In this document: positions 1-12,990 of the stretch, piece by piece | Numbering within the stretch: the first letter of the stretch is position 1 | How the letters are laid out: each line of letters opens with the position of its first letter | Origin: Lingula anatina | Lineage: Eukaryota; Brachiopoda; Lingulata; Lingulida; Lingulidae | Assembly (NCBI RefSeq): GCF_001039355.2 | Contig: NW_019775536.1 | Location: 633,543 to 697,542, forward strand | Reading direction: 5' to 3' | Length of the DNA stretch: 64,000 nucleotides | The notes under the pieces: generated by a model | Database searches by the model: none | The model's input: the letters and a program-made list of their open reading frames with translations, nothing else | Told to the model about the DNA's origin: nothing | Position numbers and translations under genes: made by a program

Positions 1-219
1 CGAGCACGCCTCAGGTAAAGCAAGGACAAGAAGTGAATGGCCCCAAACCACGGTGGCCCCGGATCAATGGAAACCCTAAAGGAGAACCAGCACCGTGGTT
101 TTGTCCCCCTTAGACGCTAGACAAAGCGAGAAGACTTCGGGAATCCCCGCTTTTTCCTCTGCCCTGCACCTATACGAGCGATGAGTGGCGATTCTTTTTA
201 CGAGTGAGGATGATGATAT

Positions 220-266
<47 letters not shown>

Positions 267-2670
267 TTTCGTTTTGCAATTACATTGAGACCTAAGAACC
301 TAAAAAACTAAAAAAAAAGACATTATTCGAATAACGAGGGGAAATTCTACCACAAATACTATTTAGAAGGTATCGACATAATTTGTAAAATTCGAATGCA
401 ATTGTTATAATAGATCATTTCATCAACGACGGAATTACACAGAAAAAACAACAAATAATATAGGCGACAAAAGATGCGTAGAATAGGCATGCATGCGTAG
501 AGCTGGGATGCCCATTGAGAAGGAGTGATACCCGATGTTTTAGTCACCAAAGGACTCAGAACACGAAGGTCGAGGCAGACTGCTTGGCGTGTTTGAACAA
601 ACACGGGCCTCTTTCACTGCACAATGCATGCTGATGTGGAGTTTTCTAAAGGAATCGATATCTGAAGCATGGAGTTTTGAAAACATGGCTAAGAAGACAC
701 CTGGATAGCACAATAGCTTGATTACAATAAATCGATGTCGCTAGTACAGAGATGGAAATGTAAATATAAATTAAATTGTTTTGATTGCATTTCTGGCTCT
801 GGCATGGCCAAGGACAAAAATGATTTGTTGGATTGCTTTCTTTTAATGTTTTTGAAAATTGCTGCACTGAAGATGTATTGATATTGTGGTGTATAAGATC
901 TGAAGCAGAATACAAATAAGAGGAAAACCCCGAATAGATTGTAGGTCACACGCAGGAACATTTGTGGGAGGAAAAGTGAAATAATTCAACAGAAAAATTC
1001 AATATTTTAACCTTAATATTGATGTGTGAAATCATCTCTTTAAAAACTAACAAAATTCATCCAACTCAATGTCTCTAACATAGTGACATATTCTACTAAC
1101 TCATATAGAAAATTATAACGAGAGAGGGAGAGAGAGGGAGAGGGTAATCTAATTTCTACTCCAAGGGTCTGTTTGATGTAGCACAAGTCTACTCCGTATT
1201 GCAGTATGTACTCTAGCTATAATTATCTTGAACTATAACATTGAACTATCTATAATGCATATCAAAATGTGTACTTAATGCTGGTAAAGTTATCATTTAA
1301 ATCATCGTTATTAATAATTGACCATTCTTATATGAACAAAATGTATTAATTAAAATCTATGAAAAGAACATACTATTTGTTTGGACAGAAAGTGACAAGT
1401 TGTTTGGAAGTGCAGGTGTATTTAAGATGCGAAATCAGTTTAATTCCTGGGCAAGAAATTGCTTTACGGATACCCTGAAATTAACGATGTTCTCTTAATT
1501 CTACGTCAGTCTTAAGACCCGTTAATTGTTTTTTGACACAAATGACATTTAAACGGACTCTGCCTTATTAGTTGGCAAAATGCGATAATCCCACTTCCGA
1601 CAGGGTTCACAATGTTATTCTATACAGTAAAAAATGTTTAATTTTTTTTTGTATCAGCCAAATTTACGAAGGAATATTTGTAATCAATTGTTGCTACTAA
1701 TTTTTTCGCCCGTTTGATATTGTAATACTATAATACACTAGGCACATATCAACCCACAGCAGCGTGAATGGCCTGAATCCATCGTTGTTGCCTAACTGTG
1801 AGAGAAATCTCAGCTTGCTTCGAAGACCGTACAAATCAAGTTGAACTATTTCAACTTCCCCTAAGAAAAGTGTATTTTGTCCTACAGCGTTCATACATTA
1901 CTTGGTTGTCAAGAGCAACAAATAGAATGCTGGACAACGGAATGTCAGCTCGTGACGTCATCCTAGGTATCGAAGGTAGTTATCACTCCGCGCCTTATTA
2001 AATTATTTCATTTTTTCCGGTTTTCACTGAACTTCTTCCAGTAGCATTATTTTCAGGTGCCCTTTGTTACAAATTATTGGGTTGCTTTTACAAAGCATGG
2101 AGAATTTCTTATTGCTAATTGCTATTGTTTCGATTAAGACAAGGTAGTATTTGTACTGAATAATTCTTAATCAATTGAAATAAGTGTCATAATGTATTGG
2201 GACTGCTAATTAGTCTTTTCTCGCTCGAGAAAAACATCCAAGTCATCCATAACGTGTATCATGTGTAGTCCCCTGGGCCAAATGTTTTAAGTATTGGCTT
2301 CAGCAGTAATTGAACGTCTGATCAGAAGACATTTCTTGTTAATAAATTATCATTTTTATTTTGGACCATGATCTTCCGTCTTCCTTTGTTTTCCAGAATC
2401 ATTCTATAGGTAAAACCCCAGTAAGAACAGACCTTCCCATTCTGAATGCTGTGTTCCCCCATTATTTTTAATATTACAGCAGTCTTAGTCACATGAAATA
2501 ATTCAAGAAGAAGGAAAAAAGCCATGCCCTTCCCTCGCGCAGTTTATGAATTGATAAACACATTACATAACAGCAGCCAACCCCCTCCCTTTCCCCACCC
2601 CCACCCCCAAATACAAGACTTTCATTTCTGTGCATAACTGATGATTACACGAAGGGGAAATTTTCGGAAA
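1..2670. other. Non-coding DNA with a TTTA microsatellite
   Basis: No gene is supported here. There is a TTTA tetranucleotide run at about 218-269 and short GA runs near 1120-1140. The remainder is AT-rich with only short, uninterpretable reading frames. The GC-richer first 200 bases hold nothing I recognise. Confidence 0.6.
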
Positions 2671-2955
2671 CTTTCCAGACATCCCCTATTAGCCGCCCTC
2701 CAGGTAGGCTTAAGTTCCCTTAAGTTTTCTGAAGGCAAGTCACGTCCCAGGTACGTCCCAGTGACAACGTGACGCAGCGGTCCGTGACCAGGTCTGCGAC
2801 TGAAACTCTACCCTGAAATCGACATCATCGTCACGTGGCATTGTCAATTTCAACCCAGATATTTTTTCTCCAATTTAATTCCTACGCAGCCACCTGAAGC
2901 TCCCCATCGGCGGATGGAATTACGAACCGGTTTTCATCCATGCAATGCCTGAGAA

Positions 2956-2960
<5 letters not shown>
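2671..2960. promoter_or_regulatory. Candidate conserved non-coding element
   Basis: A compact, repeat-free, GC-balanced block inside AT-rich DNA. It contains several CACGTG-like and GTCACG-type words, CATTGTCAATTT and an E-box CACCTG near 2890. No open reading frame or splice pattern fits. The call rests on composition and motif density only; conservation cannot be tested from one sequence. Confidence 0.25.
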
Positions 2961-2986
<26 letters not shown>

Positions 2987-4590
2987 TGGGGAGAGAGAGA
3001 GAATGAATGAATGAGTGACAAAGATTAAAAAAAAACAAATTTTTGCTGTTGCTTTTCAGTTACAGGTCTCGTGTCTTATAGAGAATATATAATAATTATG
3101 TGTGTGTGTTTATCAAAAGAGAGAGAGGGTATAGATGTCTTCGTGTCAGCATTATTTATTTCAAAGTTTGCAGAGGTTTTCCCATTTGTCATTCACGATG
3201 TCAAAATATGAATATCACCAGTTCTCGATATCATCAACTCCCATAGCTTGTCTTATAAGTAATACGTTTCTGCGACGAAAATAAGTGATTCATTTTAGAA
3301 CGCACCTGGCATAATTTAAATCTCATTTACAAAGTGGTAAAGTTGCTTTATGATATAGATGGTAAAAAAAAATATCCAAAATCAGCACGCGCACCCACGC
3401 ACAAACACGCACACACTGTAAAAAAATAGGTCTGAATCTTTGTCTTTAATTCACTATCCGAGCACTAAATGTCTTACAAGGGATCTCACCAGACCGTTCA
3501 AGTATTCTCCTTGTCTACCCAAAAAAAAAAAAGCGGTGTAATATAGAACATCGCATTAAAAACCCCGAATTTAAAACGTGGAGATGCCTTGCGCTCACCC
3601 CGTGACCTAAGACGACTTCAAATTATCATTTAATGCGACAGAAAAAATCCCCAACCCTAGATTCTGTCAGTTGGTCTGAATTTAATTTCAAAAGTAGCTG
3701 TCACGGGTTTGACAAGACGACTTCAACTCAGAAATACGATAAGGACGGCGACCGCGATTTGTGCTTGGTGGATTTAAAAATAACTTACGGTACTGAGATG
3801 TTAAATATCACCAATTTAAAGTGCACAGGGATGACATTTTTAAAAGCAACTCTTCGGTGCTTTGTACTTTTTCTTGCTCAGAAAATTGGTCAGTATCAAA
3901 CTGCTTGTTTTTTTTTATTATTACTATGCTGCCATAATTTTCTATTTAGTTTTTAATTATTATTATTATTATTATTTGGATTGCTGAAAGCAATGATATG
4001 TCCAGTAAAACATTTTATCGTTTATTTTCACGACTGAAATATATTCTTGTATTTTATTATTAAAAAGAGGTTCATTCACAATTACGGACACCAAGATAAA
4101 TTATTTCTAAAAAGTCAATTATATATACCTTAAACATAATTGTTTACTAGTTATAACATGCTGAACTCCATATCGATGCTTTTCAGCCAGTCAACATATA
4201 TAGCGTCTGGCAAATAAGTCACTGAGAGAATTGACTAGAGGCTTAAGTTCGGTCACATATGTGCAGCAGAATGCATTTTGAAAGGAATAGATACGAGGGA
4301 AAGGAGTCTCCCCTCCGTCCCAACACACAAGCACGCGCACACACATGCAAACACACGCACACATACGGACGTTTACTAAAACAGAAAGGCAGGGATGTAT
4401 CACTCTTCACCACTGAAATAGACTGGCTATCTTTGACAACTTACTTCAATCCGTCTAACCGAACTTAAATAATGAACCATCTCGATCGCTAATTAATTGA
4501 TCAACTAACTACTTATTTTAACTAAATCACTAGCTAAAACATGAACTAACTAACTAACAACTTGTCGCATTAGCCAGCTTGCTACTTAGC
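2961..4590. other. Non-coding DNA with simple repeats
   Basis: It holds GA repeats at about 2950-3000, CA-rich DNA near 3390-3415 and 4330-4370, an ATT run near 3955-3975, and a stretch of CTAACTAA-type degenerate repeats at 4480-4600. No gene is supported. Confidence 0.55.
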
Positions 4591-4599
4591 TAACCCACT

Positions 4600-4950
4600 A
4601 CCTAACTCAGTCGTGGCGGCAGGTGCACATAACGTTGGAAATTTTCGATTAGCCCAAAGTAAATAAAGTCAAAATTTGCACGCACTCAGTTTCGGAAACC
4701 GACTCCCAGGGAAGAAACAGAATTGCGGGCGATTGGGTCAACATTCGGGGGATGAAGCGGGTTTTACTGCCGGTCAGGTATTGACTTAAGAGGCATCAAA
4801 TTTGCATTAAGACGAAATCTACTCTCCCTAAAGCTTTTAATGTTACGTCACCCTAAGCCGAGGGTCAATTTCATCGGGTTGACAGGCACCTTAGGTCAGC
4901 AGGTGCGTGCCGGACTCTTCGGACACTGACTGCGCGGGTGGACACAGTAA
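4600..4950. promoter_or_regulatory. Candidate conserved non-coding element
   Basis: A repeat-free, balanced-composition block with homeodomain/Sox-like words and a CRE-like TTACGTCAC near 4843-4851. It also holds two AGGTGC-type words (4620, 4900). The reading frames are short and have no codon pattern. This is a candidate enhancer by composition only. Confidence 0.25.
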
Positions 4951-5830
4951 TGGCCGCTCCCACGGTAGCTGCAAACTCGTTATATATTTTTCTAAACTGG
5001 ACAAATTATTCTAATCTTCACTACCAGTTATTAGTAGGTTCGTTAAAACGTCCTTCTACCCCAAGAAATAATATATCAGATTCCTATAATAGACTCATAG
5101 TGATACCGACACCATTTATTCCCCCCTCGCAATCCGTGAAACGATCCCACCCTTGCAGTTTAATCACACGGACAAAGTTAATAAAAATATAGAAAAAAAA
5201 AAAGAAATGACATCACCAAAGAATGATGTCACTCTGTACACTGGACACTGGAAGTGGTTGGTTATCTCAATAAAGGACATTCTATACTAGTGGTCACTCC
5301 ACGGTCATTACACTTTGCCCTGTGGACGTAGTATTAAAGCTACATAATAAACGCCGACTGACCGTCAGTGCCAGTGTAACTAAGTACAGAAAAATAAAGG
5401 ACAGTATTGCATACCCCATGTCAATAATTCATGGCAAATTACCAAACAAAATGTCTTATTTGCTTATCTCTTGCGTAAACTGTCTTTGCAATTGAGCATA
5501 ACGTTTTTTATTTTAATTTTTCACTAAAATATATTTAAGAAAACGGTTGGTTTAACCAACGACGGATGAAATAAGATATAGCCTATGATCGCCAGTGAAA
5601 AAATATTTAAAGAAAAGATGGTTGCTAAACATTTGTTTAAGGCGGTATTCTTTCGCCAAAATATCATCTAAAAACTGTTAGGAGTTTTCCTTCATCTCAA
5701 TTGAACTAAACTAACTAACCACAATGGTCTTTAATAGTCAATCTTTAAACTTTGCCTTCCTTTTCTGCAATTACGCAAACTAATTACATGTTTAATTCAA
5801 TGGGTTGCATAGAAAAACTGAAATTGCCTT
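4951..5830. other. AT-rich non-coding DNA
   Basis: I see no gene, repeat family or RNA gene in this stretch. Reading frames are short and AT-driven. Confidence 0.5.
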
Positions 5831-6300
5831 GAACAAACTGCCGAGCCTAGCAAGCAAGCCGTCAGCGATGCCAAAGCTTCAGATAAGCGTGAAGACTATT
5901 GACTCTTGGCAAATGGTGTGATAGCTTCTGGATATTTGAGAGAAGGTCTCACTGCTGTTCTGACGTGTAAACAGAATGCCTGTCAACGGTGAGAAGCGAA
6001 TCGAGCTGGCGGTGGCTTGCTGGAAGTTGGAGCGACAGCGTTTGTTGACTTGATGTTAGTCAGCAGTTCGCTTACAGTGTTTGCGCGCTCTATCGATTGC
6101 GCGCGCTGGTGACACACAAGATGAGAGCTCGAGCAGACGACATGACATCTCGCGAGCTACTGGTCGTCTGCACAGTGTGATGTTCTTTGCACCACATTTG
6201 GCAGATGAAACGAACAGTTTAAATGTTTGCGACATTTTTAGACATGTTTGGGAAATTTGGTTATTTTTGAAATCTTCGAAATCGTTTTATAAAGGTCACA
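5831..6300. promoter_or_regulatory. Candidate conserved non-coding element
   Basis: A GC-balanced, repeat-free island with paired GCGCGC words (around 6084-6104) and GTTTGTTGACTTGATG, a forkhead/TCF-like context. The one open frame (6081-6308) has no recognisable domain, and its start lies inside the GC-rich block. A short unknown exon is the alternative. Confidence 0.22.
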
Positions 6301-8569
6301 CTTGTTAGTAGGGTTATTAGAACGTAGTAACAAACAATTGCTCCGTTTTTATACCCCAATGTCAAATATCTTATTAGATAATGCCAAATGATTTAGAAAC
6401 ATACCTTTCTCTGGACGTTGGTCAGTCTGGGGCGGCGTCTTTTCGTGGACATGTCCCTCGAAGTTTATATTCCAGAATTGGTGTAAATAAATCCTGTCAA
6501 TTGAATACGAATATCCACTTCGTTTGGGGATATCATGTTGTATAATCCAAGGAGGAATGAGAATTATTAGGGCGGAGAATTTTGAAGTCGAATGGTGGCC
6601 ATGTTTCGATTCATAGTCGACTTAGGCCGAAGTGCCGCAGACTTGGGGCAGTGGAGAATGCCTCCCGAAGATGTTCCCGACAAGACAGCACCGAGGCCGT
6701 GTACTTCTTCCTTTCTCCTTTATGGCGTATTGCTAGTAGACGGATTCTCTCCCATCCCTAGTAGCGTGACCATCTGCTGGGGAAAGAAAACGTCTTTGGT
6801 CAAAATATGCGAGTTTTCAATAACCTTTATTCACCATGCTAAAAGATGCTCTGCAAAGCCAATGGCGTAATATAACAGAGGAAGAAAAGGGCTTTTCATC
6901 TTGTTAACAATATATTTTCTAGAGCGAGATAATGGTAGAAATTTCTTTTCAACCTCTTTATTGAGAGTGAATATAGATTTTCACAATATTTACAATGACT
7001 TCTTTTGGCAGCATATCGCACGAGCACTTGCTCTTTGGGACATCACAAAGGCCGTCAATTGCTCGTGACGAAGCCAGATCTCAAAAGGCCGTGGTGAGGT
7101 TGAAAAATTAACGATCGCCACAGAATTGGAGATCGAAGAAATTATACCTAAGACTTCACAAACAAACCAAGATCATTATGTACGCTTATACAGCTCAAAC
7201 TTGATTTCGATCGAGACGAGTTGTGCAAAATTTCCAAGCACTCCAGGGCTGCTTGGCTAATGGGGCATTGTATAGGAGAACCCCAATTAGCTCCGCTTAC
7301 AGACAGCGGGCGGTAACGGTAGTTTACAAAGCCCTGCCATTAACGCGGGCCTGGGCCACCTTTGAAAACAGCGGGGGGAGGGGGAATTACAACATTTTCG
7401 CCCCAAGGTGTGTAAAATATTTCTGCTGGTTACGACTCGTGGTGTGATGACCACGGTGTTACTGATGGAGAGATCTGACCTCTCTTAACTTCATTTTTCG
7501 CTATTGTTGTCCTCCGTTTCCCACCTCTGTATGTTGAGTATTCTTCACCTTTTAAAATATTTCGAATATTTTATATGTTTTGGCGATCTTTTGGTGAATT
7601 GTGTGGAAAAAAAACGATTTGTTTTGTTTCTTTCTTAAAAGAAAGTAAAAAGAATAAAATGTGTGAAACTAAAAAATGTAAACAAATACACCATGTTTGC
7701 AGCAGCAAGGAAAATCATATTGTTTTTCATATTTGAAAATAACATTACATCAGCAAACCCTTTTTAATGATATTTTGCTAGAATTTATTTTGTCCAAATT
7801 TTTTATTTTATGGTGAAGCACGATCAAATTAAGTATCACCTCTTTCAAAACAAATGAGTAGCAGTGAATATACTTATTATGGTTCACTGTTCATCTTTTG
7901 TATAAAGTTAGCTAGCCTCACTTTCACAATTCGACCAATACACAAAAAAGACAGAGGTTTTCGCACACGTATTACCAGAAATCAGAGCTTTAGATTCGGG
8001 ACTCTTCCTAAAGCCTCCATTTTGGGCTTGTGGAAATTATTTCAAAGTAAGAAATTATAGCATAACTATTAAACATGTTTAACCTTGTTAGTTTTCTGTT
8101 AGAACAAATGCAAGTATCTTCATCATACTCGTATATAACTTCATCTGTAGTTAACAATATTTTATCATTGTGTTTTCCTCTGGCGAATGTGTTTTATAAT
8201 GTAACGTAATTCTAAACACAGTCAGAATCTATACACCCTCCTCTCTCTCTCTCTCTCTCTCTCAGATGTAAATTTCTGTTTCCATTTGTAACTATTTTTG
8301 TTGCCATTGGTCTTTATCGCCGTAACAGCGTTTCCATGTCATTTTAATTGAGTTGCACGCGTTAACAGCACAGCTTGTTTTTAATTAAATGTAGAATGAC
8401 GAATTAATCGTCTCAGTTTTGAGGCAAAGAGTAGGTCATGTACTCTTCCGCATGCTTATCAGTATTTTCCTCGTCCTTGCCACAATACTCCAATCGCTCA
8501 TACGGTTGCTATAACAACAGGGTCAAATTTGAGTTTAATGCGATGAACAGTGGTTGACTTTTTAATGGG

Positions 8570-8612
<43 letters not shown>

Positions 8613-9137
8613 AACATGAAGATATTTTTGTATTGTTCTTGATAGCCAACTAATTCTTAAACTTTGACCTGTCGGTACGAAGCCCAACAAAAAAAGTGCT
8701 AATTATTCAATAACGTTTCTCGAAAAATCAATCAGGGGACTCTGTTCACACTTCCAAAGCAGTCGTAATAACTCACGTAGATGTAGACTTAAATCTGTAT
8801 TTCTGAGCTACTAAGATGTGTTCATATGAATATATGGTATGTGATATTTCGTAGTTGTTGTTGTCGAGTTCAACAAGTACAAATAACGTGCTACAAAATT
8901 GGAAAATAAAGTTCGCCAAAAATTGAACTAAAAGTGCAGAACTTTCTCATATTATTGCCTTCTCCGAAGTCCATATTATTTTATGAAATCTACTGTTTTC
9001 TTATTTGACGATGAACGGCAACACTACCCGCGATCAACTATATTCCTCCAATATAAGCCCAGGTAGGTTTTTGTCACATCATTCGACCTTGTGTATCTTA
9101 GCAGATTTTAAATCATAGTCTAGGTTGAAGATAGGAA

Positions 9138-9176
<39 letters not shown>

Positions 9177-9750
9177 ATGATATATCTGTCCACATGTCAC
9201 TGCTATGAGATTTATTTCTTTCCCCCCTTTTCCCTTTAATTAATTAATAATTATTATTGAGCTCATTTTTTTTTTTGTAGGGAGAGGGAGGAGGGGAGTA
9301 GTATTGTTGATCAATTGTCTGCATTGGTTATTATACATGTCGCATCTGTAAGCGACATTTAAGATAAACCAAAACACTCTTCTTACGTTGATACAAGAGA
9401 CTGTAACTCGAGATTAATACGCTTAAACAATTACAAATAAGTTCAAATCAGCAAAACAGATAGTAAGTTGGCTGCTTATTATGATAATATTTCAAGGATC
9501 TTTAAAGTTTCCTTTCATACCAATTCTGTTCAATTAGCAAATCTTATTTTAAAATCATCTTGACTGCGTTTCCTGAACAATTGTATTCACTATTCACAAA
9601 GAATCCATCCGATGTTGAAACATTTTGATTGCCATTTCCAAAACCATCGTAATCGCCATTCAAGAATTACTCATCCAATTTTAAAACATTTCATTTGCAC
9701 ACACCCATATAGGTAATCACCGCTTATTTCCCCCGCTGCCAATTTCACGA
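6301..9750. other. Non-coding DNA, mixed composition
   Basis: No gene is supported. A moderately GC-rich, repeat-poor stretch at 6400-7460 includes facing CTTTGGGA and ACAAAGG words (7032-7052, TCF/LEF-like). It is followed by AT-rich DNA with CT repeats (8240-8263), a GA run (8574-8611) and an AAAT run (9137-9178). Confidence 0.5.
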
Positions 9751-9769
9751 CTGGGAAAGCGATAATATA

Positions 9770-10200
9770 GAACGTTATTATGGAAACGAATTAAGGCGGT
9801 AAAAGGGGCGGCGTTATCAAACGAGTCATCTCAGTCCCTTAATTACTGCACCTTCCAGGTAGCAAAACCTCCAACCAGCCATATGGCCAGCAAGTAATTT
9901 CGGCCACTTAAGTGACCATAATATGACCGCTGTGGTGGTCAATTAGAAAGACTTAAGGGAGTTTGACGTAAAACAGAGAAGCCGATTTTCCGACAGATTG
10001 CACATTTCCCGGCTGAAATTGTCCCCTGGAAGATTCCCTTCCCTAATGCGAGAAAATTACAACTTTGAACCTCACAACGCGGTGGTCAGTGAGAGAATCC
10101 AGCCAAACCGCTGACCACTGACCACCTGGCGCACTGACCCCTGGGCACCAACGCGTTCAACAGATGGGCGTAGGTGTCGGACTTAGAAATGACCAATGGG
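9770..10200. promoter_or_regulatory. Candidate regulatory element with RUNX-type words
   Basis: A repeat-free block with clustered GGTGGTCA and TGACCAC words: GGTGGTCA at 9934-9941 and 10081-10088 on the plus strand, TGACCACT at 10112-10119 and TGACCACC at 10119-10126. A TGTGGT core lies at 9931-9936 and an AACCGC core at 10106-10111. This resembles a clustered RUNX-site enhancer. No coding potential is visible. Confidence 0.3.
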
Positions 10201-10405
10201 CCAAATCACTGTTATTACTGGGGAAATATTAATCTGGGGACGTGGAGCTGTTACTAGGGGGTTAACTACCTATCATAACGTGTCAGTTAAGAACCGGTGA
10301 TGTAATCATATCACCGGTACCCTGGATATAGAGGGGCGTCTCTTAATACCCTGCGGGTCCCGGGGCAGGTTGCACAACCGGACTTAAACCTGAAATATTG
10401 GTCTT

Positions 10406-10554
10406 TAAGGCCCCATTGAGAACAGAGGACTAACTAGTCCGAGGGCCAAATATGGTAATCCGCTAAAAGACACTGAATAGATATCCCGCATTCAAGTGGG
10501 TCGGCCATATTTGAGCCTTGCACTAGTTAGTCCCCTATTCTGAATGGGGCCTTA
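10406..10554. mobile_element. Foldback MITE, family FB-1
   Basis: The two ends are inverted copies of each other. The left end starts TAAGGCCCCATTGAGAA and the right end finishes TTCTGAATGGGGCCTTA. Homology between the arms continues inward through ACTAACTAGT to the AAATATGG word. The same end-to-core order (GGCCATTCAGAATAG, ACTAACT, AATATGGCCGACC) appears in the elements at 46239 and 50300, so this is one family. No transposase is encoded; mobilisation would have to be in trans. Confidence 0.75.
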
Positions 10555-12473
10555 CTTTAAGTAAAAAAATAGTCTTGTTTAGTTCAGGATCTATTCTAAG
10601 TAATTACCTCTTAGAATAAAGTACCTATTGGTCTGAAACATTGGCCATTTTTTGCTTAAACAGGTGCAATATTTCGTATTGATTGGATTATTACGAGTTA
10701 TTACGGAATACTAAACTTGTAGCCAAAAGCGTCAAGAGAGGTATCCCTCCGGACAGGTTTCACAAACAATTACGTCCCATATGTGCGATGAATATAGGGC
10801 CTACACGTACAGTAGATAATGAATCAGAGAGACAACCGAAATAATGCTACAAATGGCCAACAATTGTTTATGTAAAATGTTTAGTTTGTTGACCGTTCAT
10901 CTTTTTAGGATATTAGCATATTTTGCTCATTTTGACTGTTATTAATGTCTAAAACCCTGGAAACTTATTGAAATAACGATGCAGGTAAAGAATCGAAATA
11001 TCATCCTTCGGTATTACCAAGATCAAAGCTATCAACTTTTCACATTATAAATGTTCTATTTCAAGAAATCCCATTGGAAGAGAGAGGCAAACTCTCATTC
11101 AACAGCCTTTGGACGATTTTCTCCCTTTCTTTGCCTTAAAGGGTCATATTTTATGAAATGAAAAAAGGGGGGAAATCCGAATAATGGGTTTCTCCTCGTC
11201 TGTGAAATAGTTATCGCATTCATTTTATCATTTGTTCTCATTTCAGTCCATCTGTGAGGAATTCAAAGGTGTTATATTAAGCTGGTGGTAACATGATATT
11301 CAATTCGGCATACTCTTGTTTCACTTCCCCTTCTAAATTGATGAATACTATGAGTGCGTATAAAAGCGACCGTTTAAAGAGTACGAGAATACACTGAAAT
11401 AATTCTGCGGTGTGATTTCAATGTATCTAGAGGATTTATATTAAAACAAAACGCAGAAAGTGTCGGAAAGGTACCAGAAAGTAATAATTCTTGCCGTATA
11501 CGTAGACACCGCCATCTTCAGAATAAACAGAATTACTTGCTGAGGAATTAATTAAATCTTGTGGCAAAGAAAAAGGGAGGGGATTAAGGGTTTGGGTGGG
11601 GTTGGGAGGGGTCGTCGAGGACTCAGGTAGCAGTACTTGTCTTCTCATTGGTTTTGTTGACTCAAGCTCGTATTACTGAAAACTGTCCAATTTTCTACAT
11701 GATATCTTTAACATGATTCACAACACAAAAAAGCGGAAATATCGTCACCGATCTCCCTGTCGTGACTCCTCGGGTGGGGCAGATGTTGATGGCTACATTA
11801 CTCTACTTGGATATAATAATAATAATAATAGTAGTAGATAAACAGGAACAAAAGGGAGAGCAATGTGTTGATATATAGATGAAAAAAAATCAAAGAAAAA
11901 TCAAAAACGAAAGTGAAAGTGGAAGACAAACACTTATCATATTTCTTTCTTCCTGCTAATTCTTTACGATCTCATGTTACTCATGATGGAGAAGCATCGG
12001 ATTTGTGAGCGTTCAATTGGTGTGAATCATGTTAATTTGATCAATAATTTATTGTCAAAGATTTTTTTCTCTCAAATCAGACACTTTACTTAGCTTTAGT
12101 TGGGTCTGATGGTGAATCAGTATCTTATACCAAGAAATTCAGTACTTATAAATTCATCAATTTATTCTTTCATTTATTCATTTTCTGATTCACTTCTCTA
12201 CAGAAGACGAAGTAATAGATCTCGTATGATATTAATTCTAATACCAATACATTCAGAACACTTTGCTGGGTTTTTTTCTTTCAGAAAATAGAGCAATATT
12301 GTACATTGCGGACATAAAGATCACGCCATATCGCTTTAAGTTTCATCCAATATTAACGGACGAAATGAAACTACGCAAACCATGATCTGCAGCTGTCAAA
12401 ATTACACATCTGCCTAACACATCACTGTGGCTGCTCTTAATCAAATCTTAAGATTCCCTGCCCCCCCCCCCCC
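10555..12473. other. AT-rich non-coding DNA
   Basis: No gene is supported. It contains a short AAT run at about 11815-11830, G-rich DNA at 11575-11610, and a poly-C run that leads into the gap at 12474. Confidence 0.5.
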
Positions 12474-12498
12474 NNNNNNNNNNNNNNNNNNNNNNNNN
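12474..12498. other. Assembly gap (25 N) inside poly-C
   Basis: Twenty-five N bases flanked on both sides by runs of C, so the assembly failed at a homopolymer. Confidence 0.99.
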
Positions 12499-12599
12499 CC
12501 CCCCCCCCCACACACACACCCACACCTGTCCATCACCACAGCACGTGCGTTATAAGCTTTGATATTATTTTCATGAAATGTCCAGATCCACAACTTTTT

Positions 12600-12990
12600 T
12601 TTGCTTCTTTTACAAAACAAATAACAATTTCAGCGGCAGTGTTGGAAGTCAAGAGTGACACACAGGCCTTTGGGTCAATGAATCAGATGCTAATTTGATC
12701 ACGAGAAAAACGATGTTTGTTCTGGAGAATCTGACAGTGACACCAGGCGTGACAATGCGACCTTTTCTCGAATTGAATCATGTTGTAATTCTCGCATTTC
12801 ACGTGAATCATTCAATTATCAATATTGACCCGCCAATGCCGCTGTGTACATTTCATCATGGTATCCTCCGGCGTGTTTGATCTCGGCCAGCCCCGGGCGT
12901 CTTACACGGTGACTGGACCCCAGAAAACGTCAGTCAAGAAATTGATGGTGCATGCGTTTGTCCTAAATCTTTTTTTCCACAAATTTGATT
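12600..12990. promoter_or_regulatory. Candidate conserved non-coding element
   Basis: A repeat-free block with dense homeodomain-type words (ATTCAATTATC, GCTAATTTGATC, TTGAATCATG), TTTCACGTGAATC around 12797 and GC-rich DNA at 12866-12905. Two overlapping short frames cross it, but neither has recognisable protein features. Confidence 0.28.

Noticed and set aside
6592-6870. 92-codon plus-strand frame
   Set aside because: Composition is mixed, but no domain, start context or splice site supports it.
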